64,000 nt of DNA from Pseudonocardia cypriaca (GTDB lineage: Bacteria > Actinomycetota > Actinomycetes > Mycobacteriales > Pseudonocardiaceae), in assembly GCF_006717045.1 (NCBI RefSeq), contig NZ_VFPH01000003.1, positions 310,001 through 374,000 of the forward strand. The letters run 5' to 3'. The notes below the pieces were generated by a model, which was not told where the DNA came from, did no database searches, and saw only the letters and a list, made by a program, of their open reading frames with translations. Position 1 is the stretch's first letter. Each line of letters starts with the position of its first letter. A program made the position numbers and the translations under genes. Shown here in pieces: positions 56,129-64,000 of this stretch.

Positions 56129-57757
56129 TCAGAAGACCTCCGCCAGGACCGCGTCGACGGCCGCGCGGAGCTTCGCGTGCCCTTCCCGCAGCTCGCGGCG
56201 ATCGGCGCGCACCTCGACGACCCGTAGCCCGGGCGCCGGGACGAGCGCGCCTGCGAGGTCCGGTAGGTCGGCCGGTACGTGGCCGGTGCCGGTGGCCGCG
56301 CACAGGGCGGCCAGGTCGACGTCGTGCGGCGTGCCGAAGACCCGCTCGAACGCGGCGGCGTGCGCCGGGTCGCCCTGTTCGAGGAGCCCGAAGATCCCGC
56401 CGCCTCCGTCGTTGAGGACGACGATCGTGAGGTCGGGGCGCGGCTCGTCGGGACCGAGGACGAGGCCGGTGGTGTCGTGCAGGAGCGTGAGGTCGCCGAT
56501 CAGCGCGTAGGCCGGGCCCTCGTGGGCGAGCGCGGCGCCGATCGCCGTGGACACGGTCCCGTCGATGCCCGCGACGCCTCGGTTCGCGAGCACCGTGAGG
56601 TCCGGACGCGGCGCCGCGGCCAGCGCGACGTCGCGCACCGGGTTGGACGAGCCGAGCACCAGCTGCGCGCCGGACGGCAGCGCGGCCACCAGCTCACGGG
56701 CGAGGCGCAGGCCCCCGGGGGCGGCGGGGTCGTCGAGGGCCTTGTCGAGGGCCTCCGCCGCGGCGGCGTCCGCGGCGCGCCACCGGTCCGTCCACGAGCG
56801 GCCGGGGTGCAGCCGCGGCAGGCTCCCGATGGCGCGGACGCTGCCTGCGACGTCCGTCCACGGCATGCCTCGTGGGTCGGCGAGCGCGTGGACGGTGACG
56901 TCCGGGTCGGCCAGTAGCCGCTGGACCGAGCGGTGCAGCGTGGGCCGGCCCGCCACCACCACCTGGGCGGGCCGCAACGCAGGCGAGGCCCCGAGGAGCC
57001 ACGGTCCGGTGCGCACCCCGGCGGGCCAGGCCGCGGACGCGGGTTCGGCCACCACCGGCACCGGCAGGTCGAGCAGGTCCTCCGGGGCGCCGTGACCGGC
57101 GATGACGAGCGTGGGGGCCGCCGGGTCCAGCGGCAACGGCCCGACCTGCCGGGCGGCGGGAACCACCCGCGTGCGCGGCTCACCGTCGGGACGGCCCGCC
57201 GGGGCCTCCCCCGGCTCGTCGGGCACCAGCGGCTCGGCGAAGGGCAGGTTCAGGTGCGCGGGGCCGGGCGGCCCACCGGAGGCACCCGTCGCGGCTGCGA
57301 CGAGCCGGTCGACGAACGAGCGGCTGCGCGCGGGATCGCCGCCGATCCCGGCGTTGACGGCCAGCCGCACCGTGCCACCGAACAGTCCGGCCTGCTCGAT
57401 CGTCTGGCTGGCGCCGGTGCCGATCACGTCAGGCGGCCGGTCGGAGCTCAGCACCAGCAGCGGAACGCCCGCGTACGAGGCCTCCAGCACCGCTGGGTGC
57501 AGGTTCGCCACGGCCGTGCCGGACGTCGTGCAGACCGGCACCGGACGCCCCGACCGCAGCGCGAGCCCGAGCGCGAGGAAGCCTGCCGTGCGCTCGTCGA
57601 TCCGGACGTGCAGCCGCAACCGGCCGGCGGCGTCCGCGGCGTGCAGAGCGAACGACAGGGGCGCGTTGCGCGATCCGGGGCACAGCACCGCGTCGGTGAC
57701 GCCGCACCGGACCAGCTCGTCGACGACCAGCCGCGCGTGGGTCGTCGACGGGTTCAC
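56129..57757 (-). CDS. menD: 2-succinyl-5-enolpyruvyl-6-hydroxy-3-cyclohexene-1-carboxylate synthase
   Basis: This 542-residue ThDP enzyme catalyses the second menaquinone step, joining isochorismate and 2-oxoglutarate. The start NPSTTHARLVVDELVRCGV and CPGSRNAPLSFAL near residue 25 match MenD. The ThDP-activating Glu is in HVRIDERTAGFLALGLA near 55, and the ThDP/Mg segment is GDLTLLHDTTGLVLG with LNDGGGGIFGLLEQ near 440-475. GTG 57757 fits homologues, though no Shine-Dalgarno is visible. The frame stays open to 60259 over the opposite-strand gene, which is not coding. It is convergent with the PfkB gene. Confidence 0.95.
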   Translation of the reverse strand: MNPSTTHARLVVDELVRCGVTDAVLCPGSRNAPLSFALHAADAAGRLRLHVRIDERTAGFLALGLALRSGRPVPVCTTSGTAVANLHPAVLEASYAGVPLLVLSSDRPPDVIGTGASQTIEQAGLFGGTVRLAVNAGIGGDPARSRSFVDRLVAAATGASGGPPGPAHLNLPFAEPLVPDEPGEAPAGRPDGEPRTRVVPAARQVGPLPLDPAAPTLVIAGHGAPEDLLDLPVPVVAEPASAAWPAGVRTGPWLLGASPALRPAQVVVAGRPTLHRSVQRLLADPDVTVHALADPRGMPWTDVAGSVRAIGSLPRLHPGRSWTDRWRAADAAAAEALDKALDDPAAPGGLRLARELVAALPSGAQLVLGSSNPVRDVALAAAPRPDLTVLANRGVAGIDGTVSTAIGAALAHEGPAYALIGDLTLLHDTTGLVLGPDEPRPDLTIVVLNDGGGGIFGLLEQGDPAHAAAFERVFGTPHDVDLAALCAATGTGHVPADLPDLAGALVPAPGLRVVEVRADRRELREGHAKLRAAVDAVLAEVF

Positions 57758-57768
57758 GGGAGGAGAGC

Positions 57769-58485
57769 CTATGTCGGGATGACCTGGAAGGCCGTGGCGA
57801 GGCGGGAACCGGGGAACCGGGCGGCGGCGTCCTCTGCGGCCTCGCGCAGGAACTGCTCCGGGTCGGCCATCGGCCCGCCGAGCGCCTCGAGGTAGGCCTT
57901 GTGCGCCCGCAGCGACGCCACCCCACGCTCGAAGTGCTCCTCGACGTCGACGGCGTGCCCGGCGAGCGGCGAGGCCAGCACCAGCGCCTGGCGCACGCCG
58001 CTCCACGGCTCGCCGACCTCGGGGAAGAGCCAGCGGTTGGCCGCGTCGCGCACGGCGTCGAGGGTGGCCAGGCCGACCGTGCGGTGGTCGGCCATGTTGA
58101 AGTGCCCGCCCGGGAACGTGTCGTGGTGGTTGACCGTGATCACGACGTCCGGGCGGTGCCGGCGGATCGCTGCCGCGATGTCGCGGCGCAGCGGCACGTC
58201 GTAGGTGACCAACCCGTCCGGGTGATCCAGGAACTCCACGACGTCGACGCCGACCTCCGCGGCGGCCGCCCGCTGCTCGGCCTCCCGCAGCGGCCCGCAC
58301 TCCGCGGGCGGGAGCGTGTCGATCCCGGCCTCTCCGCGGGTGACGAGCAGGTAGGCGATGTGGCGGCCCTGCGCCGTCCAGCGTGCGATGGCGGCCGCAC
58401 CGCCGTATTCGAGGTCGTCCGGATGGGCCACGACGGCGAGTCCGCGCTCGAACTCCTCCGGGAAGGGCTGGAAATGATCGGACAT
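57769..58485 (-). CDS. PIG-L-family deacetylase
   Basis: This 238-residue zinc-dependent N-deacetylase (LmbE-like) has the N-terminal metal motif VVAHPDDLEYGG at about residues 18-29 and NHHDTFPGGHFNMADHRTVG near 120. Family members act on GlcNAc conjugates, as in mycothiol or phosphatidylinositol-glycan synthesis. MshB is the best-known actinobacterial member, but this protein is shorter and its substrate is unknown. It lies 11 bp upstream of menD on the same strand, so the two may share a transcript. Confidence 0.92.
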   Translation of the reverse strand: MSDHFQPFPEEFERGLAVVAHPDDLEYGGAAAIARWTAQGRHIAYLLVTRGEAGIDTLPPAECGPLREAEQRAAAAEVGVDVVEFLDHPDGLVTYDVPLRRDIAAAIRRHRPDVVITVNHHDTFPGGHFNMADHRTVGLATLDAVRDAANRWLFPEVGEPWSGVRQALVLASPLAGHAVDVEEHFERGVASLRAHKAYLEALGGPMADPEQFLREAAEDAAARFPGSRLATAFQVIPT

Positions 58486-58585
58486 GGGGCGATCCTGCCC
58501 TCCCGGATGCGTCAGCGGGGCCGGGGCGTAGCGTCGACCCAGCTGAGGGGGGCACGACGCGTGCCCGGACCAGGAGTTCCATCAC

Positions 58586-60466
58586 ATGACCGCCACACGC
58601 CCGGCCACCGACCGGCCCGGCGAGACCACCCTCGACCACCTCCTCACGGTGCTCGCCGCACCCGCGGAGCTGCTCTCCGATCCAGACGGCCAGGTCCGTC
58701 CGGAGGGCGCACAGGGCTTCTACGTGGGCGACACGCGCTACTGCAGCCGCCTGGAGATCGACGTCGACGGCGTCGACCTGCGGTTCGCAGCGGCCGGCCT
58801 CGACGGGGCCTGCCGCGCGTGGTTCGAGGGCGAGCTGCCCGGCGTGCGGGTGCGCCGAGAGCGCCGGATCGCCGACCGCACCGCGGTCGAGGAGATCACC
58901 CTGCACAACTCCGGGAGCAGCCCCGTCGACCTGCGGCTCGTCCTGCGCGCCCGCAGCGACCTGTCGGCCACCCCGGTGGTCAAGTCCGGCGTACCGCTCG
59001 CCGAGGTGCCGCCCACGGTTCACGGCGGCGAGATCCGCTGGTCCCGGGGCGACGTGGCCGCCTCGCTCGCCACGACACCCGCCCCGGACGAGATCGGCGC
59101 CGACGGCCCCGACGCCGTACTGGGCTGGCCGCTGCGTCTCGTGCCGGGCGCACGCTGGACCCTGCACGTCGTCCTCGCGCCGTCGCCCGCCGGGCCGGAG
59201 GACTTCCGCCCGGCCGCCCCGCTCGAATGGCGGCCGGACGAGCGTGCGGCGGCCGGACCTCGCGCCGGCCTGCTGCGCCAGAGCCTCGCCGACCTCGGGG
59301 GCCTGCTGCTCGCCGACCCGATCGACCCGGACGACCGGTTCGCCGCGGCCGGCAGCCCCTGGTTCTGCACCCTCTTCGGGCGCGACTCGCTGTGGACGGC
59401 GCGGATGGTGCTGCCGCTGTCCACCGACCTCGCCGCCGGAACCCTGCGCGTGCTGGCGCGGCGCCAGGGCCGGGTGAGCAACCCGCGCGGCGAGGAGGAG
59501 CCCGGCAAGATCATCCACGAGTTCCGGCCGAACGGGCTGAAGGCCGGCGGGCTCGACCTGCCGCCGAGCTACTACGGCACGGTCGACGCCACCCCGCTGT
59601 GGTGCTGCCTGCTGCACGACGCGTGGCGCGCAGGCCTGCCGGACGACGAGGTGGCCGCGCTCGTCCCGCACCTGGAGGCCGCGCTCGGCTGGATCAAGCG
59701 CACCGCGGGCGACTACGGGTTCCTCAGCTACCGCCGCTCGTCCGGCAGCGGGCTGGCCAACCAGGGGTGGAAGGACTCGCCCGGCGCCGTCCGCTGGGCC
59801 GACGGGACGATCGCCGCCCAGCCGCTCGCGCTGTGCGAGGTGCAGGGCTACGCGTACGCGGCAGCCCGCGGAGGGGCCGCGCTGCTCGCGGCGTTCGACC
59901 GTCCAGGAGCGGACGAGTGGCAGCAGTGGGCCGACCGCCTCGCCGCCCTGTTCCGCGCGACCTACTGGATCGACGACCCGGACGGCCGCTACCCCGCGAT
60001 CGCGCTCGACGGGCACGGCCGCGCGGTCACCGGACCGGCGTCCAACATGGCCCACCTGCTGACCACCGGGATCCTCGACCCGGACGAGGCCCAGCTCGTC
60101 GCCGACCGGCTCGCCCGACCCGACCTCGACGGCGGCTGCGGCCTGCGCACCCTGTCGAGCACCAACGGCGCCTACGACCCCCTGACCTACCACCGCGGCT
60201 CCGTCTGGCCCCACGACACGGCCATCGCCGTGCTCGGCCTCGCCGGGATCGGCCGGCACGACGTCGCCCGCTCACTGGGCGAGGGCCTGGTCGCCGCCGC
60301 AGGTGACTTCGCCGACCGGCTCCCCGAGCTCTACGCCGAGATCGACGGCGAGGCGGTCAGCTACCCCACGGCCTGCCGCCCGCAGGCCTGGGCCGCGGCA
60401 GGCGCGGTCGCGGTGGTGTCCTACCTGGACGCCGGCGTCGTCCCCGCCTGGGCGACCCCGCAGTAG
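58586..60466 (+). CDS. glycogen debranching enzyme-type glycosidase
   Basis: This 626-residue protein has an N-terminal beta-sandwich of the GDE_N_bis type (about residues 25-210: GFYVGDTRYCSRLEIDVDG, RRERRIADRTAVEEITLHN). A six-hairpin (alpha/alpha)6 domain of the amylo-alpha-1,6-glucosidase type follows (PWFCTLFGRDSLWTARMVLPLS near 262, LANQGWKDSPGAVRWADG near 390, GAYDPLTYHRGSVWPHDTAIAVLGL near 535). The Asp/Glu residues of these segments are plausible catalytic acids. It is predicted to be cytoplasmic, acting on alpha-glucans or other oligosaccharides. It is convergent with the ROK gene; a palindromic repeat array separates them. Confidence 0.9.
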   Translation: MTATRPATDRPGETTLDHLLTVLAAPAELLSDPDGQVRPEGAQGFYVGDTRYCSRLEIDVDGVDLRFAAAGLDGACRAWFEGELPGVRVRRERRIADRTAVEEITLHNSGSSPVDLRLVLRARSDLSATPVVKSGVPLAEVPPTVHGGEIRWSRGDVAASLATTPAPDEIGADGPDAVLGWPLRLVPGARWTLHVVLAPSPAGPEDFRPAAPLEWRPDERAAAGPRAGLLRQSLADLGGLLLADPIDPDDRFAAAGSPWFCTLFGRDSLWTARMVLPLSTDLAAGTLRVLARRQGRVSNPRGEEEPGKIIHEFRPNGLKAGGLDLPPSYYGTVDATPLWCCLLHDAWRAGLPDDEVAALVPHLEAALGWIKRTAGDYGFLSYRRSSGSGLANQGWKDSPGAVRWADGTIAAQPLALCEVQGYAYAAARGGAALLAAFDRPGADEWQQWADRLAALFRATYWIDDPDGRYPAIALDGHGRAVTGPASNMAHLLTTGILDPDEAQLVADRLARPDLDGGCGLRTLSSTNGAYDPLTYHRGSVWPHDTAIAVLGLAGIGRHDVARSLGEGLVAAAGDFADRLPELYAEIDGEAVSYPTACRPQAWAAAGAVAVVSYLDAGVVPAWATPQ

Positions 60467-60480
60467 CCCTGCACTCAGAC

Positions 60481-60545
60481 CGCGACTCGCGTACACGGAA
60501 ACCGCGACTCGCGGACGGGGCGGAGCCCACGTCCCGCGAGTCGCG
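60481..60545. repeat. CGCGACTCGCG repeat array
   Basis: The near-palindrome CGCGACTCGCG occurs at 60481-60491 and 60503-60513, then in inverted orientation (CGCGAGTCGCG) at 60535-60545, followed by GTGTGGGTGCGGG and a degenerate GCGAGTCGGGG. The core and the GGGTGCGGG tail match the array at 48821-48866. Confidence 0.85.
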
Positions 60546-60568
60546 GTGTGGGTGCGGGCGAGTCGGGG

Positions 60569-61765
60569 TCAGCGGTGGTTGCCCAGGCGGGCGTCGACGG
60601 CGTCCGGGGCGAAGACCTCGTCGACCGCAAGCTCGGTCATCCCCACCACCGAGGCGCGGTCGCCGAGCGTCGTGCTCACCACGCGGAGGCGGCGGGTGGC
60701 CCGGGGCAGGGAGCGCTGGTAGATCAGCTCCCGCATGCCCGTGACGAAGTACTCGTTGGTCTGGGCCATCTCGCCCGCCAGCACGAGGACCTCCGGGTTG
60801 AGCACCGAGACGACGGTGGTCATCACCTCGCCGGCGAGCTGCCCGGCCGTGCGGACGGCGGCGATGGCGTCCGGGTCGCCCTCCTGCACGAGCCGCCGGA
60901 CGTCGACGGCGCTGGTGACGTCCTTGCCGAGCGCGGCGAGCCTGCGGGCGAGCGCGTCGCCGGACGCCACGGCGGCCAGGCAGCCGACCGCGCCGCACGC
61001 GCACCGCTCGTCGTGGCCGTACATGCGGATGTGCCCGATGTCGCCAGCCCCGCCGTCGATGCCGCGGTAGAGCCGCCCGTCGATGACGATCCCGGCGCCG
61101 ATGCCGCTGCCGACGGTCACCAGGAGCAGCGACGGCACGCCCGGCCAGTTCGCGCGCTGCTCGCCGAGTGCCATGAGGTTGGCGTCGTTCTCGACGAACA
61201 CCGGCACGCCGAGTCGCGCGGCGAGCCGGTCGCGCACCGGGTAGTCGTGCCAGCCGGGCATCACGGGCGGCTGCATGACCCGCCCGACGGCGACGTCGAC
61301 GGGGCCGGGCACGCCGACCCCGAGCGCCACGGTGCGGGCCGGGTCGATCCCCGAGTCGGCGACGAGGCGGCCCAGCTCGGTCTCGACCGCGCCGAGCACG
61401 GGGTCGGGGCCGGCCGCGACGGGCATGTCGAACGAGCGCCGGTACAGCTCCCGCCCGCCGAGGTCGACCGCGGTGAGCTCGACCCGGTCGCGGTGCACCC
61501 CTGCGACGAGGACGTGGCCGAAGCCCTCGTCGAACGAGAGTGCCCCGGCCGGGCGGCCGCGGCCCTCGGCCTCACCGGCCGACTCGCGCAGCAGGCCCGC
61601 GCCGAGCAGGGCGTCCACCCGCTGCGTGACGGTGGACCGGGACAGCCCGGTGACCCGGATCAGGTCCCGGCGGGTGGCCGCGATCCCCCGCCGGACGAGC
61701 AGCAGCAGCCGCCCCGCCGACACCGGGTTGCCGGCAGCGACCCGCTCGTGGTCGATCACCGACAC
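60569..61765 (-). CDS. ROK-family transcriptional regulator
   Basis: This 398-residue protein has an N-terminal winged helix at about residues 15-75 (LLLLVRRGIAATRRDLIRVTGLSRSTVTQRVDALLGAG) and a ROK sugar-kinase-like domain. The ROK zinc motif CACGAVGCLAAVASG is near 255, with GIGAGIVIDGRLYRGIDGGAGDIGHI upstream. This pattern is typical of NagC/Mlc/XylR-type repressors. GTG 61765 starts 5 bp after the ABC permease stop, so it is the last gene of the sugar-transport operon and likely its repressor. The inducer is unknown. Confidence 0.92.
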   Translation of the reverse strand: MSVIDHERVAAGNPVSAGRLLLLVRRGIAATRRDLIRVTGLSRSTVTQRVDALLGAGLLRESAGEAEGRGRPAGALSFDEGFGHVLVAGVHRDRVELTAVDLGGRELYRRSFDMPVAAGPDPVLGAVETELGRLVADSGIDPARTVALGVGVPGPVDVAVGRVMQPPVMPGWHDYPVRDRLAARLGVPVFVENDANLMALGEQRANWPGVPSLLLVTVGSGIGAGIVIDGRLYRGIDGGAGDIGHIRMYGHDERCACGAVGCLAAVASGDALARRLAALGKDVTSAVDVRRLVQEGDPDAIAAVRTAGQLAGEVMTTVVSVLNPEVLVLAGEMAQTNEYFVTGMRELIYQRSLPRATRRLRVVSTTLGDRASVVGMTELAVDEVFAPDAVDARLGNHR

Positions 61766-61770
61766 GTGCC

Positions 61771-62646
61771 TCAGCCCTTCTCGGCCCCCGCTGTGAGGCC
61801 TTCGGTGAGCAGTCTCTCGCTCGCGAAGAACACGACGATGATCGGGATGGTCACGATGACCGATCCCGCCATCAGGACGGTGGTCGGGATCTCGATGCTG
61901 CCGGCGAGTTGCGACAGGCCGAGCGACACCGTCCAGCGGTCGCGCTGCTCGATGAGGAAGAGCAGCGCGAACAGGAACTCGTTCCATGCGATCATGAAGA
62001 TGAACAGGGCGTTCGCGATGATCGCCGGCATGGCGAGCGGCAGGCTGATCCGCCGCATGACGCCGAGCCGCGAGCACCCGTCGATCGCGGCCGCCTCCTC
62101 GAGGCTCACGGGAACGGTGTCGAAGTAGTTGCGCAGCATGTAGATCGACACCGCGACGACCTGCGAGACGTACACGATCAGCAGCCCGACGAGCGTGCCC
62201 CGCAGCCCGATCCGGGTGAAGAACACGAAGAGCGGGACGGCGAGCAGGATCGGCGGGAACAGGTACACGGCCAGGAACAGCACGCTGACCTGCCGGCGAC
62301 CGAAGAACTGCAGGCGGCTCACGGCGTAGGCCCCGGGCAGCGCGACCAGCAGGGTGAGCGCCACGGTGCCGAAGGCGACGAGCGCGCTGTTGGCCATGAA
62401 GTTCAGGAAGCCCTGCCCACCCGCGCTCGGCGGGGCGACCACGCTGCCGAAGCTGTCGAGGTTCACCTCCGACGGCGGCAGCCACAGCGCCCCCGGGTCC
62501 TGCAGCACCCGGTCCAGCGGCCGCAGCGACAGCAGGCCCATGTAGTAGAACGGGAAGATCGTGATGATCAGCAGCAGGGCGATCGTCACGATCCGCAGGA
62601 CCCCGAAGACGCGGGTCTCGACGGTGTCGCGGTTCATGGTCGCCAT
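61771..62646 (-). CDS. carbohydrate ABC transporter permease (MalG type)
   Basis: This 291-residue inner-membrane permease has six helices. The cytoplasmic EAA loop SLEEAAAIDGCSRLGVMRRISLPLAMP near residue 185 contacts the ATPase. ATG 62646 shares a TGATG overlap with the upstream permease stop; a second ATG lies three codons in. It works with the adjacent MalF-type permease and the binding protein at the window edge. No ATPase gene is present here, so a shared MsiK-like ATPase or one outside the window is expected. The sugar is unknown. Confidence 0.93.
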   Translation of the reverse strand: MATMNRDTVETRVFGVLRIVTIALLLIITIFPFYYMGLLSLRPLDRVLQDPGALWLPPSEVNLDSFGSVVAPPSAGGQGFLNFMANSALVAFGTVALTLLVALPGAYAVSRLQFFGRRQVSVLFLAVYLFPPILLAVPLFVFFTRIGLRGTLVGLLIVYVSQVVAVSIYMLRNYFDTVPVSLEEAAAIDGCSRLGVMRRISLPLAMPAIIANALFIFMIAWNEFLFALLFLIEQRDRWTVSLGLSQLAGSIEIPTTVLMAGSVIVTIPIIVVFFASERLLTEGLTAGAEKG

Positions 62647-63638
62647 CACGAGCGCTCCTCGCGCGGCGCCAGCCGCCACATGTAGAGGCCGATGAGGGCG
62701 GCGAGGATCGCGGCGAGCACGAGCGCCTGCGCCGCCGCCCCGCCGATGTCCCCGCGGGCGGTGAGGGCGTTGAACACCGAGACCGCCACCACCTCGGTGC
62801 CGGCGCCGCCGCCGGTGAGCAGGTAGATGTCGTCGAAGCTGTTGAACGTCCAGATGAACCGCAGCACGGCGAGCACGGCGATCGTGGGCAGCAGCTGCGG
62901 GAGCACGACGTAGCGGAAGCGCTGGGTGAGGGTCGCGCCGTCGACGGTGGCTGCCTCCTCCAGCGTGCCCGGCACCGCCTGCAACCGCGCCGTCAGGAAC
63001 AGGAACGCGAACGGGAACGACCGCCACGCCTCGAAGGCGATCACCGTGAGCAGCGCCGTCGGCACCCCGATCGTCAGCCCGAAGAGCGAGACGTCACTGC
63101 TGCGCTGCGAGAGGAACGCGATCGGCTCGTCCCAGCCCAGTAGCCGCGTTCCCCAGTGGTTCACGACGCCGAACTGCGGGTTGAGCATCGTGGACCAGGC
63201 GAACGTCGCCGCCACGATCGGCGCCACGTACGGCAGCAGCATCACCGCGCGCACGAGCCCGCGGCCGCGGAAGGGCCGCCGCAGCGCGAGCGCGGCCACG
63301 AGACCGAGCCCGATCGCTCCCGCCGTACCCAGCACGGAGTACGTGAGGGTGGTGGCCAGCGCACTCCAGAACGTGGGCGCGGTGAACACGTTGTCGAAGT
63401 TGTTCAGCGTGAACTGGCCGAACAGGCCGGAGCTGCGCAGGTTCAGCAGGCGCAGCCGCTGGAACGCCAGCAGCACCGTCCAGACGATCGGGACGACCAC
63501 CATCGCGAGGACGATCACCAGCGTCGGGGAGATCAGCGCGATGCCCGCGCGCGCGTCGGCGGCGGCAAGCGTGCGGCGAGCGCTTCGCTCCTTCGGCTGG
63601 GCGGTTCCCGGCGGGCGTACCCCGGTATCGGTGCTCAC
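62646..63638 (-). CDS. carbohydrate ABC transporter permease (MalF type)
   Basis: This 330-residue permease has six helices and the EAA loop TLEEAATVDGATLTQRFRYVVLPQLLP near residue 230. The polar first ~35 residues (STDTGVRPPGTAQPKERSARR) are cytoplasmic. It pairs with the MalG-type permease to form the membrane channel of a sugar importer. It starts 13 bp after the binding-protein stop, giving the order binding protein, MalF, MalG, ROK. Confidence 0.93.
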   Translation of the reverse strand: MSTDTGVRPPGTAQPKERSARRTLAAADARAGIALISPTLVIVLAMVVVPIVWTVLLAFQRLRLLNLRSSGLFGQFTLNNFDNVFTAPTFWSALATTLTYSVLGTAGAIGLGLVAALALRRPFRGRGLVRAVMLLPYVAPIVAATFAWSTMLNPQFGVVNHWGTRLLGWDEPIAFLSQRSSDVSLFGLTIGVPTALLTVIAFEAWRSFPFAFLFLTARLQAVPGTLEEAATVDGATLTQRFRYVVLPQLLPTIAVLAVLRFIWTFNSFDDIYLLTGGGAGTEVVAVSVFNALTARGDIGGAAAQALVLAAILAALIGLYMWRLAPREERS

Positions 63639-63651
63639 GGCGCGAGGCCCG

Positions 63652-64000
63652 TCATCGGAGGCCGTCCTGGATCGTGCGCAGGGTGTCGGCCGCCTGCTTC
63701 GCGGCGCCCTGGGCGTCCGTGCCGCCGCTCGTCACCGCGGCCACGGCTGCGGGAACGGGCTGCTCACCGAGCGAGGCACCCATCAGCTCGCCCTGCCCCT
63801 GCGGGTAGGCCCACCGGGAGAACTTGTCGGGACCGGTCTGCAGCGCGGCGAGCACGTCCTGCGGGTAGATCTCGGTCATCGGCGCCTTGCGGTCCACACC
63901 GATCGGGAGCGACTCCCACCTGTCGACGAAGTCGGTGGCGCCGGGCGAGCTACCCGACCGCGCGGGGAACTTGCCCTCCGGCGCGAACGCCAGCCAGTCG
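63652..64000 (-). CDS. extracellular solute-binding protein, C-terminal part
   Basis: The open frame runs off the right edge; 115 residues are visible. The part starting DWLAFAPEGKFPARSGSSPG and ending GAAKQAADTLRTIQDGLR looks like the last C-terminal helices of family 1 sugar-binding proteins (PQGQGELMGASLGEQPVPAAVAAVTSGG segment). The N-terminal lipoprotein signal is outside the window. Its position ahead of two permeases confirms the role. The internal GTG at 63897 is not the true start. Confidence 0.85.
   Translation of the reverse strand, partial: DWLAFAPEGKFPARSGSSPGATDFVDRWESLPIGVDRKAPMTEIYPQDVLAALQTGPDKFSRWAYPQGQGELMGASLGEQPVPAAVAAVTSGGTDAQGAAKQAADTLRTIQDGLR

Noticed and set aside
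56129..60259. 1376-residue minus-strand frame that would fuse menD to an upstream domain
   Set aside because: Only the menD part has family motifs. The upstream part is antisense to the PIG-L frame or to the debranching enzyme gene, and homologous MenD begins at NPSTT.

Overview
The window is high-GC actinobacterial DNA. It has many GTG starts, tightly packed operons, and a syntenic block of respiratory, menaquinone and mannosyltransferase genes (htpX, grcC-like, nuoA-N, menaquinone reductase, menG, mgtA-like, DUF3592, isochorismate synthase, menD). The best guess is a member of Pseudonocardiaceae such as Pseudonocardia; this is inferred from gene content and order, not from a search.

Region 1 (1-16 kb) is accessory and regulatory. 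It holds an SDR/MerR pair with a long-spacer promoter, an ECF42-like sigma factor with its DGPF (YciI) partner, an enoyl-CoA hydratase/HxlR pair, tRNA-Tyr, a YajQ-family protein, a decayed tyrosine-recombinase fragment, an ANTAR regulator, a CGNR zinc-finger regulator, an epoxide hydrolase, alpha/beta hydrolases, an orphan histidine kinase and an htpX-araC-hydrolase operon. Region 2 (16-24 kb) holds an enoyl-CoA hydratase, the korAB 2-oxoacid:ferredoxin oxidoreductase, a small secreted acidic protein, an arfABC-like locus (OmpA-domain protein plus two accessory membrane proteins) and a polyprenyl diphosphate synthase.

Region 3 (24-43 kb) is the complete 14-gene nuo operon on the minus strand (nuoA at 40 kb, nuoN at 24 kb), with the prenyl synthase gene 22 bp behind nuoN. 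Upstream are a geranylgeranyl-reductase-family flavoprotein (MenJ-like) and menG. The nuoC-nuoD junction carries a 50-bp tandem repeat that creates three translationally chained 17-codon micro-ORFs. A 775-bp gene-free gap upstream of the reductase holds two MITE-like elements in opposite orientation.

Region 4 (43-58 kb) has paired SDRs with a divergent TetR, two GT4 glycosyltransferases, an inositol-monophosphatase-family protein, an EamA transporter, a YjbR-like protein, DUF3592, isochorismate synthase and menD. Between the last two lies a four-gene operon (GntR, ADP-ribosylglycohydrolase, NCS1 permease, PfkB kinase) whose composition recalls the E. coli yegTUVW cluster but with a different transporter.

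Region 5 (58-64 kb) has a PIG-L deacetylase, a glycogen-debranching-type enzyme, and a sugar ABC transporter with a ROK repressor; the binding-protein gene runs off the end. The central theme is electron transport: KorAB yields reduced ferredoxin, complex I feeds menaquinone, and MenF, MenD, prenyl synthase, MenG and the reductase make and modify that quinone. Short palindromic repeats of at least four kinds lie between genes, and one lies inside a gene.
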